A stretch of 64,000 nucleotides of DNA, from the NCBI RefSeq assembly GCF_002999235.1, contig NZ_CP027236.1, forward strand, positions 2,604,001 through 2,668,000. The letters run 5' to 3'. The translations under genes were made by a program, and so were the position numbers. The DNA is from Actinomyces sp. oral taxon 897. GTDB taxonomy: Bacteria > Actinomycetota > Actinomycetes > Actinomycetales > Actinomycetaceae. Every line of letters starts with the position of its first letter. Within the stretch, counting starts at the first letter, position 1. The notes beneath the pieces are model-generated. The model was not told the DNA's origin, made no database searches, and saw only the letters and a program-made list of their open reading frames with translations. Below are positions 17,744-24,932 of the stretch, in pieces.

Positions 17744-20020
17744 GTGGACATCATTCGGCCCACCGCACTTCCCCATGCCGCCCGCCTCGCTGCCTCCGGC
17801 CTCCTCCTGACTGCCCTGGTCGCGCCCTCCGCCGCACTCGCGGCGTCGGCCCCTCCCGCCGCGGACCCCGGCCAGGCCCTTGCCGCCCCCGGCAGGGCCC
17901 CGGGCACGCTCCCCCTGGGTCCCCAGGGGCTGACCTCCACCACCCTGAGCAAGTCCGTCACCGACGACGCCAAGCTCCTGGACAACTCCGACGCCGAGGC
18001 CGCGGTGGCCAAGGTGAAGGAGGAGACCGGCCTGCACCTGTGGGTGGTCACCATTGCCGACTCCTCCCGCAAGGCGGCGGAGTTTGCCGAGTCCGCCTGG
18101 AAGGCGACCGGACTGGGCGCCTCGGACGTGATCCTGGTCATTAACGTGCCTGACAGTGGCTCGAACTCCTTCCTGTTCCGGGCGGATCCCTCCGGCGTGC
18201 TGAGCCAGGGCGACCAGGTCTCCATTGCCGACTCCCTGAAGCCCTACCTGAAGAAGAAGGACTTCAACAAGGCCGTCGCCGCCCTCCCCTCCCTGATCAA
18301 GACGCGGGTGGCGGGCGCGGGGACCACCGGGGACCGGGGCGCCACGAGGAGCACGTCCGCGGGCTCGGGCGCCCTCAGCACCAGTTCGACGGACTCGGGC
18401 CCGGGCGTGGGCACCGCACTACTTGCAGGAGGGGCTGTGGCAGGAGCAGGGGGCTGGTGGATCCTGAGGCGGCGTCGTCAGAAGGAAGACCCCGCCGCCG
18501 TCACCGGCGCCCCCACGCCGAAGAGCATTGAGCAGCTCCAGACCCAGGCCGTGGACGCCCTGGTGGCCGCCGACGACGCCGTGCGGGCTGCCGACGAGGA
18601 GCTGTCCTACGCGCAGGCCCAGTTCGGCCTGGCCGCCACGGACGCCTTCTCCGCCGCCCTGGGGACGGCGCGTGAGCACGTGACCGCCTCCTTCGAGATC
18701 CGCAAGGTCCTGGAGGACGACGTCCCCGAGACCCCCCGGCAGCAGTGGGAGATGTACTCCGAGATCCTCTCCCGCTCCCAGGCGGCCGTGGCCGCTATCC
18801 GCGAGCAGGAGAAGGCCTTCAACGAGCGACGGGGCCTGGAGGCCAACCTCCCGGCCTCCATTGCCGAGACCACCCAGCGCGCTGACGAGACCGAGCAGGC
18901 CATCCTCCAGGCCGACATCCTCCTGACCACCCTGCGCGCCACCTACCCCGACAGCGCCCTGACCTCGGTGGCGGCCGCCCCCAGGCAGGCGCAGCGCCTC
19001 CTGGAGGCCGGGCGGACCGCCCTGGACCAGGCGCAGGCCTCCGTGGACGCCGGGCAGCAGGGCACCGCCGTGGAGCAGGTGCGCATTGCCCAGGGCGCGA
19101 TCGCCCAGGCCGGTACCCTGTCCACGCAGGTCACCGGTGCCCGTGAGCGCCTGGAGCGTGCCGCCTCCGACCTGACGGCCGCGATCGGCTCCCTGTCCTC
19201 TGACCTCGTGGACGCCCGGCGCCTGTCCAGCATTATCCCGGCCGCGACCCTCGACCCGCTGGTGGCCGACGCCGAGGCCGCTATCGCCGCAGGTCGTGCG
19301 GCCTCCGGTATGAACGCGACGGGGGACCCCCTGGCGGCCCTGGACCACCTGACCCGGGCCGAGGCGGCCATTGACGCGGCCCTCGCCCCGGCGCGCGAGC
19401 GCGAGGAGAACGACTCCCGGGCCCGCACGGCCCTGGGCTCGCGCCTGTCCCGCCTGAACTCCCAGGTCGACGCCGTCACCTCCTACATCACCACCAACCG
19501 GGGGGTGGTGGGGCCCGCGGCCCGCACGGCCCTGTCCGAGGCGTCCCGGCACGCGGCGGCCGCCACGCAGGTGCAGGCCGACGACCCCGCCGCGGCCCTG
19601 GCCGAGGTCGAGACCGGTGAGCCCCTGGCGGCCCAGGCCCAGACCCTGGCCGAGTCCGACGTGCGCAACAGCAGCTACGGGTCCGGCGGCTACCGCTCAG
19701 GCGGCAGGTTCCTGGGCGGCGGTGGCGGTGGCCTCGACCTGGGCTCCCTGGTCCTGGGAGGGCTCCTGCTGGGCGGCCTGGGCGGTGGACACCACGAGCA
19801 CCACCATCACCACTGGGACGACGACGGCCCCGGCTTCGGTGGCTTCGGCGGTGGCGGCTTCGGTGGCTTCGGCGGCGGTGGTGACGACTTCGGTGGCGGC
19901 GGAGGAGGTTTTGACTTCGGGGGCGGGGACTTCGGCGGCGGTGGTGACGACTTCGGTGGCGGCGGAGGAGATTTTGACTTCGGGGGCGGGGACTTCGGCG
20001 GCGGTGGTGACGACTTCTGA
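17744..20020 (+). CDS. TPM-domain protein with coiled coil and Gly/Asp/Phe-rich tail
   Basis: 758-aa envelope protein. Signal peptide (AASGLLLTALVAPSAALAASA), then a TPM (YgcG/Psb32-type) domain of about 140 residues (VTDDAKLLDNSDAEAAV, LHLWVVTIADSS, GASDVILVINVPDSG), a membrane helix near residue 225 (LLAGGAVAGAGGWWILRRRR), and about 400 residues of helical, coiled-coil-like sequence. The tail has a His-rich patch (HHEHHHHHWDDD) and perfect Gly-Gly-Asp-Asp-Phe repeats. TPM proteins of bacteria are membrane-associated and often accompany PspA-type genes, as here (pspA-like gene 140 bp downstream). The His/Asp cluster might bind metal (inference). Confidence 0.8.
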   Translation: MDIIRPTALPHAARLAASGLLLTALVAPSAALAASAPPAADPGQALAAPGRAPGTLPLGPQGLTSTTLSKSVTDDAKLLDNSDAEAAVAKVKEETGLHLWVVTIADSSRKAAEFAESAWKATGLGASDVILVINVPDSGSNSFLFRADPSGVLSQGDQVSIADSLKPYLKKKDFNKAVAALPSLIKTRVAGAGTTGDRGATRSTSAGSGALSTSSTDSGPGVGTALLAGGAVAGAGGWWILRRRRQKEDPAAVTGAPTPKSIEQLQTQAVDALVAADDAVRAADEELSYAQAQFGLAATDAFSAALGTAREHVTASFEIRKVLEDDVPETPRQQWEMYSEILSRSQAAVAAIREQEKAFNERRGLEANLPASIAETTQRADETEQAILQADILLTTLRATYPDSALTSVAAAPRQAQRLLEAGRTALDQAQASVDAGQQGTAVEQVRIAQGAIAQAGTLSTQVTGARERLERAASDLTAAIGSLSSDLVDARRLSSIIPAATLDPLVADAEAAIAAGRAASGMNATGDPLAALDHLTRAEAAIDAALAPAREREENDSRARTALGSRLSRLNSQVDAVTSYITTNRGVVGPAARTALSEASRHAAAATQVQADDPAAALAEVETGEPLAAQAQTLAESDVRNSSYGSGGYRSGGRFLGGGGGGLDLGSLVLGGLLLGGLGGGHHEHHHHHWDDDGPGFGGFGGGGFGGFGGGGDDFGGGGGGFDFGGGDFGGGGDDFGGGGGDFDFGGGDFGGGGDDF
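19868..20017 (+). repeat. 63-bp in-frame tandem repeat in the TPM protein tail
   Basis: Copies begin at 19868, 19931 and 19994 (the last partial), offset exactly 63 bp, coding for 21-residue Gly/Asp/Phe units. Copies differ by one or two bases, so they are recent or kept uniform; copy number could vary between strains. Confidence 0.8.
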
Positions 20021-20162
20021 CCCGCCGGGCACCGACCGGCTCGCTCCTGGTACCCCTCTCCGGCCCGCGGTGCCAGGCGCCTGACCGTACTCGTGAGAAC
20101 CTACCTACCAGGGGTGACGTCCTCGGGCCGACCCCGCACCGATCCACACCGAAAGGCAGACC

Positions 20163-21002
20163 ATGGCTGAGAAGCAGTCGATCCTGGGACGTATCTCCCA
20201 GCTCACCCGCGCCAACATTAACGCGCTCCTGGACCGGGCGGAGGATCCTGAGAAGATGCTCAACCAGCTGGTCCGCGACTACACCGCCTCGATCGCCGAG
20301 GCGCGCGACGCCGTCGCCCAGACCATTGGCAACCTGCGCCTGGCGGAGAAGGACCACGCCGCCGACGTGGCCGAGGCCCGGGACTGGGGCAACAAGGCCC
20401 TGGCGGCCTCGCGCAAGGGTGACGAGATGCGTATGCGCGGGGACACCGCGGGCGCGGACAAGTGGGACGCGCTGGCCAAGATCGCCCTGACCAAGCAGAT
20501 CACGGCGGAGAACCAGGCCAAGGCCGCCGAGCCCATGATCACCTCCCAGCGCCAGGTCGTCGAGCAGCTCAAGACGGGCCTCCAGCAGATGGAGGTCAAG
20601 CTCGGCGAGCTGAAGTCCAAGCGCGACCAGCTGATCGCCCGCCAGAAGACCGCCCAGGCCCAGGTCAAGGTCCAGGGGGCGATCCGCTCCATCAACGTCC
20701 TGGACCCCACCAGCGAGCTGTCCCGCTACGAGGACCAGGTGCGGCGGGTCGAGGCCCAGGCCATGGGCCAGATGGAGCTGGCGGGCTCCTCCCTGGAGTC
20801 CCAGTTCGCCGAGCTGGAGGCCTCCTCCACCCAGATGGAGGCGGAGGCCCGTCTGGCCGCCCTCAAGGCCGGGCCCGCCGAGCTGCCCTCCAGCCCCTCC
20901 CCGACGGCGCAGATCACGGACGGGGACGACGCCGTCGAGGCGGCCTTCGCCGCCCTCAAGCGCAAGCAGGCCGCCCCGGCGGAGGACACCTCCTCCTACT
21001 GA
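20163..21002 (+). CDS. PspA/IM30-family protein
   Basis: 279-aa PspA/IM30 protein, almost entirely helical, of the family that forms rods or rings on the inner face of the membrane and protects it under stress. Typical features: SILGRISQLTRANINALLDRAEDPEKMLNQLV at the start in overlapping blocks, a long Gln/Lys/Glu-rich hairpin coil, and DPTSELSRYEDQVRRVEAQAMG. The ribosome site GAAAGG precedes ATG by 7 bp. A position just after the TPM gene fits a shared membrane-stress role. Confidence 0.9.
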   Translation: MAEKQSILGRISQLTRANINALLDRAEDPEKMLNQLVRDYTASIAEARDAVAQTIGNLRLAEKDHAADVAEARDWGNKALAASRKGDEMRMRGDTAGADKWDALAKIALTKQITAENQAKAAEPMITSQRQVVEQLKTGLQQMEVKLGELKSKRDQLIARQKTAQAQVKVQGAIRSINVLDPTSELSRYEDQVRRVEAQAMGQMELAGSSLESQFAELEASSTQMEAEARLAALKAGPAELPSSPSPTAQITDGDDAVEAAFAALKRKQAAPAEDTSSY

Positions 21003-21093
21003 GCGCTCCTTACTGAGCACTCTCCTACTGGGCGCTGAGCGTCCCCGGGCGGCTCCTGCCCGCGGTCCCGACGGCGCCTTAGCTGGTGGGATG

Positions 21094-21137
21094 GCTTGTG
21101 GGGCTGCCGGTGAGAGTTCACCGGCAGCCCCACAAGC
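21094..21137 (+). terminator. Perfect 20-bp-stem hairpin after the pspA-like gene
   Basis: Arms 21094-21113 and 21118-21137 are perfect reverse complements (GCTTGTGGGGCTGCCGGTGA and its complement) with loop GAGT. It lies 92 bp after the PspA-type stop and just before a frameshifted gene. It is too long and perfect for chance. The likeliest role is transcription termination; it could also insulate the accessory patch that follows. Part of the arm (GGCAGCCCCAC) recurs at 21201. Confidence 0.65.
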
Positions 21138-21149
21138 GGCGTCTCCGCG

Positions 21150-21251
21150 GTGCTGTCGTATCTTGACGGGGCGAAGAGCCAGATCAGCGGCAAGAGCATT
21201 GGCAGCCCCACGGGCTGCAGCTGGTCGGTGACTGCCGCCGCTTACGTCTGA
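21150..21251 (+). pseudogene. Displaced 5' end of the glycine-zipper gene (frame broken)
   Basis: From GTG at 21150 an open frame reads VLSYLDGAKSQISG ... CSWSVTAAAYV and stops at TGA 21249-21251. The next frame, open from 21232, continues at once with SEAADEALKELNNIVHD, which reads as a natural continuation of a helical, WXG/LXG-like N-terminus containing a Trp. Moving from the first to the second frame requires skipping one base between 21232 and 21251. Either the gene is broken by a one-base insertion, or there is a sequencing error or programmed shift. Confidence 0.45.
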
Positions 21252-21405
21252 GGCAGCCGATGAGGCCCTGAAGGAGCTCAATAACATTGTTCACGACTGC
21301 CAGGATCTGATCGCGGACCTGAAGAAGTACAAGACCGCCCTGGGCAACCTCGCCGGTGACCTGAGGAGTGTCAAGTCCCGCCTGGATGGTATCCGTGAGA
21401 AGGCA

Positions 21406-22359
21406 GTGGCCGCGAGACTGGATATCGAGGACGAGAAGATTATGGAGCCAAAACCTCCTACGGTTATTGAGCTCGGTCCGGCTATGGGCAAGCTAAAGGA
21501 TCCGACTGTTCCTTTCCCGTTCATCCTGAGTCGGAACACTATGACAGAGGCTGAGCGTGCCCAGACTCGGGTCGATGCGTACAATGGCCTGGTGGTTGAG
21601 GCCAGGGAGGCGAGGGATCGGGAGGCCGCCGCACGTCAGGAGTTTACGGACGCCTGTGCAGGGATCAGGAAGGAGAATCCGATTACGAAGACAATCGGCG
21701 ACTTCCTCGCTCCGTCTCTCGGGCTTGATCCCAAGAGCCTCATGCGCACCGCAGGCTGGGGTATTAGCCGTCTGAAGAACGTGTCGAACTTGGTGACCGG
21801 CGCCGCCCTGAGGTCCAGTGGTGCGGGCCTGGGACGTGTCACTGGATACGCCCAGAAGTGGTTGCCCTATCGTGCAGACACAAGTCGCTGGTCTGGGAAG
21901 CTCTTTGCCGGTGCACTCAAGCACTGGTCGCCGCATCCCGCCGAGGCAGTGGGTACGAAGGCGGGTAAGGTCGCGACAACACTGCAGTCCTCTAGGGTTA
22001 CTACCACACTTAAGTGGGCCGGGCGTTCGGGCAATGCCCTCTCGTTCGTTGTCAACGCCTACGATCAATGGGAGAAAGATTCTCATAACCCGGCCATAGG
22101 TGAAAATGAAAAAATTGCACGTGCAACTGCGAGCGGAGCTGCCAACTTTGCTGTTTCATACCTCGCGGCTACTGGTGGCGCTAAAACTGGAGCAGCTATT
22201 GGTGCTTGCATGGGTGGACCGCTGGGCGCGGCAGTCGGCGGTATTGTTGGCGGTGTTGTTGGCGGAGTCCTTGCGTCAGGGGTGGCGGCATCTGTCGGTA
22301 AGGCGGCAGCCAAATTTGTTAGCGGCCTGGGGAAAAGCTTGGGAAAGCTGTTTGGGTGA
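21406..22359 (+). CDS. Glycine-zipper protein, candidate type VII secretion toxin (5' end displaced)
   Basis: 317 aa from GTG 21406, but clear coding sequence in the same frame extends up to 21232 without a start codon, so this is a lower limit. The N-terminal part is helical and Lys/Glu/Ala-rich (DLKKYKTALGNLAGDL upstream, then AEREQ-like helices). The last 55 residues form a glycine zipper (GAAIGACMGGPLGAAVGGIV, then GGVVGGVLASGVAA), the type of segment that inserts into membranes in LXG toxins such as staphylococcal TspA. Base composition is visibly lower in GC than the neighbours, suggesting acquisition. Toxin function is inference; no enzymatic motif is visible. Confidence 0.55.
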   Translation: MAARLDIEDEKIMEPKPPTVIELGPAMGKLKDPTVPFPFILSRNTMTEAERAQTRVDAYNGLVVEAREARDREAAARQEFTDACAGIRKENPITKTIGDFLAPSLGLDPKSLMRTAGWGISRLKNVSNLVTGAALRSSGAGLGRVTGYAQKWLPYRADTSRWSGKLFAGALKHWSPHPAEAVGTKAGKVATTLQSSRVTTTLKWAGRSGNALSFVVNAYDQWEKDSHNPAIGENEKIARATASGAANFAVSYLAATGGAKTGAAIGACMGGPLGAAVGGIVGGVVGGVLASGVAASVGKAAAKFVSGLGKSLGKLFG

Positions 22360-22449
22360 TGGCAATGTGTCGAGCGTTTAATGACCGAAGTGTGCCGGTA
22401 GGTTTGGTCGTCTCGAATTAACTTCCATGAGGCGGAGCAGGAGTTTGGT

Positions 22450-23028
22450 ATGTCGGATCATCTCTGGGACGGGATCTACCTCATTGTGGGCGGTATTATC
22501 CTGTTGTGGATCTGGTGGATGGAGATGTTCTCTGACTCGTGGGTCGCGGATCTGTGCCGAGGTATGGCGGATGGGGGAGGGAAGAACACGGTTGCGCTTT
22601 TTGAGCCAGCGGTAGGTGTGGCGGTCCTGACTTGTGGTGACATGATCTTTCTTGAAAATATGGGGTGGGATTATGAGTCCTTGCCCGTAATGCTGTTGGG
22701 CTGCTTAATGCTTCTGTCTCTAATGGCCTGCGGCTTTGCCCTTATCCCCATCCCTCTGCCAGCGCCTATGTACCCGGAGTGGCAGAAGAAGAGGCGGCGT
22801 CTTCTGGCTGAGGGGCGTGAGGAGCGGGAGGCCTGGGCGGCTCCTGCCGGCAGGCGCTCGAGGTGGGGGCTCCGTCAGGGGCGGCACATCCGCGGGGTGC
22901 AGTACGACGTGGAGAGCTCCCCCTCCCAGGCCTACCGGGGCAGGCACGCCTACACCCCTGGCCGCTACCCCGACGTCGCCCCCGCGCCGGTGGACGAGGA
23001 CCACGCCCCACCTGCGGGCACCCGGTGA
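22450..23028 (+). CDS. Small membrane protein beside the glycine-zipper gene (possible immunity protein)
   Basis: 192-aa protein with two to three hydrophobic helices (GIYLIVGGIILLWIWWMEMF; AVGVAVLTCGDMIFL; MLLGCLMLLSLMACGFALI), followed by an Arg/Glu-rich cytoplasmic tail of about 85 residues. CAGGAG lies 6 bp before ATG. The first two thirds share the lower GC content of the preceding gene; the tail returns to the genome norm. I do not recognise the family. Position and topology fit an immunity protein for the glycine-zipper protein (inference). Confidence 0.6.
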   Translation: MSDHLWDGIYLIVGGIILLWIWWMEMFSDSWVADLCRGMADGGGKNTVALFEPAVGVAVLTCGDMIFLENMGWDYESLPVMLLGCLMLLSLMACGFALIPIPLPAPMYPEWQKKRRRLLAEGREEREAWAAPAGRRSRWGLRQGRHIRGVQYDVESSPSQAYRGRHAYTPGRYPDVAPAPVDEDHAPPAGTR

Positions 23029-23107
23029 CTCCCGGAGCCCGCAGGATGCGACCACCCAGCGGCAGCCCACGCATGACACCCGACGGCGACTCCCGGAGCC
23101 CGCAGGA
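23027..23107 (+). repeat. 20-bp direct repeat pair
   Basis: GACTCCCGGAGCCCGCAGGA occurs at 23027-23046 and again at 23088-23107, 61 bp apart, at the 3' end of the small membrane protein gene. The 61-bp offset equals that of the repeats at 58043-58250. It may mark a past duplication or recombination at the edge of the accessory patch. Confidence 0.6.
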
Positions 23108-23243
23108 CGCTCGGGCGGCACGATGACTCCCCCGCGTCCGTCCCGTGAAGGGCGACACAAAGAGGTGCCGTCGTAATGAGGGGCTCGCGTCCCCGCACCC
23201 TGTGGTAATATCACCGTTATCATCGGCTGAGGAGGCCACACCC

Positions 23244-23717
23244 ATGCGGGATAGTATTACCGTCCACCTGGCGCCGGGCTGGCAGGAGCTCAGCGCCGCC
23301 GATTTCGCCCCGGCCTTCGCCGACGTAGCGGGGGACGCCGTCCGCTATATTGCCGCCATCCCCCCGGAACGGGTCGGCTACGCCGCCAATCTCGTCGTGG
23401 TCAGGGTCCCCGTAGGCCCCGACCAGGATCCTGAGCAGGAGCTCATGGAGTCCGCCCGGGCCATGGTGGAGAGCATTCCCGGTATGCGTCTCATCGAGGA
23501 CGTCCCCACGGACTTTGACCTGTACATGTCCCGGGTCCGCGCCGGAGTATACATTCTGGACGAGGACGCCCTGACGGTGCTCCAGGTCGCCTGGCTGGAC
23601 ATGGAGACCCAGGGCACCAGCTTGTGGACGGCCACCTTCACCTGCCGGACCCGGGACTTCAGCACGTTCCTTGCCCAGTACTATGAGATGGCCCAGAGCC
23701 TGGAGGTCACCGAATGA
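23244..23717 (+). CDS. Unrecognised 157-aa protein (LpqN/PsbP-like appearance)
   Basis: Compact soluble protein without signal peptide. Alternating strand-like segments (SITVHLAPGWQEL, NLVVVRVPVGPD, YILDEDALTVLQVAWLD, LWTATFTCRTRDFSTFLAQY) are reminiscent of the PsbP-like/LpqN fold, which in actinobacteria accompanies type VII secretion and envelope genes; this is a tentative reading. GAGGAGG lies 10 bp before ATG 23244. The stop overlaps the next start (ATGA), so the two genes are coupled. Confidence 0.6.
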   Translation: MRDSITVHLAPGWQELSAADFAPAFADVAGDAVRYIAAIPPERVGYAANLVVVRVPVGPDQDPEQELMESARAMVESIPGMRLIEDVPTDFDLYMSRVRAGVYILDEDALTVLQVAWLDMETQGTSLWTATFTCRTRDFSTFLAQYYEMAQSLEVTE

Positions 23718-24475
23718 GCTCCTTCGACATCGACCGCGGTGTCATGATACTCACCCCCGAGCAGTGGGACGTCCTGGGGCGCATGGTGTCAAACCATATT
23801 GCGCAGCGCCCCACCCCGCAGGACGCCGCCGACGCCGGACTCGCTGACCTCGGGATAACTGGCCCCAAGGGCCCCGTGACAGCCGTCCGCGAGATCCTCT
23901 CAGGATTCGTCAACGCGCGCGCCCGCTACTCCAGCCGCCGTCTCGATCCGCGTGACGAGATGCCGGTCCGTGACATTACCTTCTGGCTTGAGCACCGTTG
24001 CACCGTGGAACGCTACGACACCGACGGCATCCACATCTACTCCTGTGACGCCGTCGAGGTACCCCACATTGTCCTGGCCAACGACCACCTCCACCCTCGC
24101 CCTATGCTCGACGACGGGCCGGACTCCGTCTTCGACACCCTCGCCTCCGCCATGAAGCTCGCTGACGCCGAGGCCGCCGTCGACATTATGCACCTCATCG
24201 GGTCCCAGGGACCCAAGGAGTCCGGATTCGTCCGTGACGCCCTGGAGGACCGCTGGAGCATTGTCATGCGCATGCGCGAGGAACGCGGCCCCGAGGGATT
24301 TGACGCCCCGACCGGGCAGATGACCCTGGGGACGTCCAACATGCTCTACGCGATCGAGGACGACGGGGGCCCCACCGTAAACCCCCGCGGCCCCGCCAGC
24401 AAGATCAGCCTGGTACCCGTCCTCGGTATCCAGGTCTGGGCCGCGGTCAGTCAGTGGATCTGGACCGGGAGGTAG
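23714..24475 (+). CDS. Unrecognised 253-aa protein coupled to the preceding gene
   Basis: Soluble protein starting at ATG 23714 inside the previous stop. No signal peptide, membrane segment or catalytic motif is evident. It begins MILTPEQWDVLGRMVSNH and ends in a hydrophobic VPVLGIQVWAAVSQWIW. The general look (mixed alpha/beta, short insert regions, place next to an LpqN-like gene and a candidate type VII substrate) recalls EspG-type secretion-associated proteins, but I cannot confirm homology. Probably one functional unit with the preceding gene. Confidence 0.6.
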   Translation: MSSFDIDRGVMILTPEQWDVLGRMVSNHIAQRPTPQDAADAGLADLGITGPKGPVTAVREILSGFVNARARYSSRRLDPRDEMPVRDITFWLEHRCTVERYDTDGIHIYSCDAVEVPHIVLANDHLHPRPMLDDGPDSVFDTLASAMKLADAEAAVDIMHLIGSQGPKESGFVRDALEDRWSIVMRMREERGPEGFDAPTGQMTLGTSNMLYAIEDDGGPTVNPRGPASKISLVPVLGIQVWAAVSQWIWTGR

Positions 24476-24640
24476 ACGGCCCGGCCGTCTCCGGGTGTAC
24501 TGAGACGCCACCTGGGCGCACTCCGGGCGCACCCTGGGTGAGTCCGGGACCCACAGTCCGCCGCCGGGCCCTTGACGGCCGGAACCCTGGTCGCGGATGA
24601 AGCGGTTATGCACACCCCCGACGGCGCGGGCACCTGATTT

Positions 24641-24771
24641 TGTCGCAATCTGAGGATCAGAGCCGGTCCCACCCCAGCCTCACCTTTGTACACTCAATGT
24701 CCACGCAGGTCAGGGGCTTGGGTCCCGACGCGGCCAGGAGTGCCCACCGCTCTGATCCTCAGATTGCGACA
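24641..24771. repeat. 131-bp element with perfect 23-bp terminal inverted repeats
   Basis: Arms 24641-24663 and 24749-24771 are perfect reverse complements (left arm begins TGTCGCAATCTGAGG and ends ATCAGAGC), enclosing 85 bp of unrelated sequence. Each arm contains a small dyad, TCTGA-GGA-TCAGA. There is no transposase, so it could be a miniature inverted-repeat element, a pair of head-to-head copies of a gene start (both arms can be read as MSQSEDQS), or a very large hairpin. The rest of the 24476-24932 gap shows no gene. Confidence 0.7.
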
Positions 24772-24932
24772 CGCACAGAAATCCGGGGTCGCAGACAGTC
24801 AAGAAACTACCAGGAACGTTGCATAACCAGCCCGGATTCGTGTCAGGTGACCGCGATAGGCGCCTCGTTCCCCGCGGGCAAGTCCTGCTCGCGCCATGAC
24901 AACCGGCTGCCCGGGTGGGGATTCCTGCCCGC

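Noticed and set aside
15770..18037. 755-codon minus-strand frame
   Set aside because: Lies opposite two well-supported plus-strand genes with matching promoters; composition is shadow-like.
24641..24771. Insertion sequence
   Set aside because: Only 131 bp with no transposase frame; kept as an inverted-repeat element of unknown kind.
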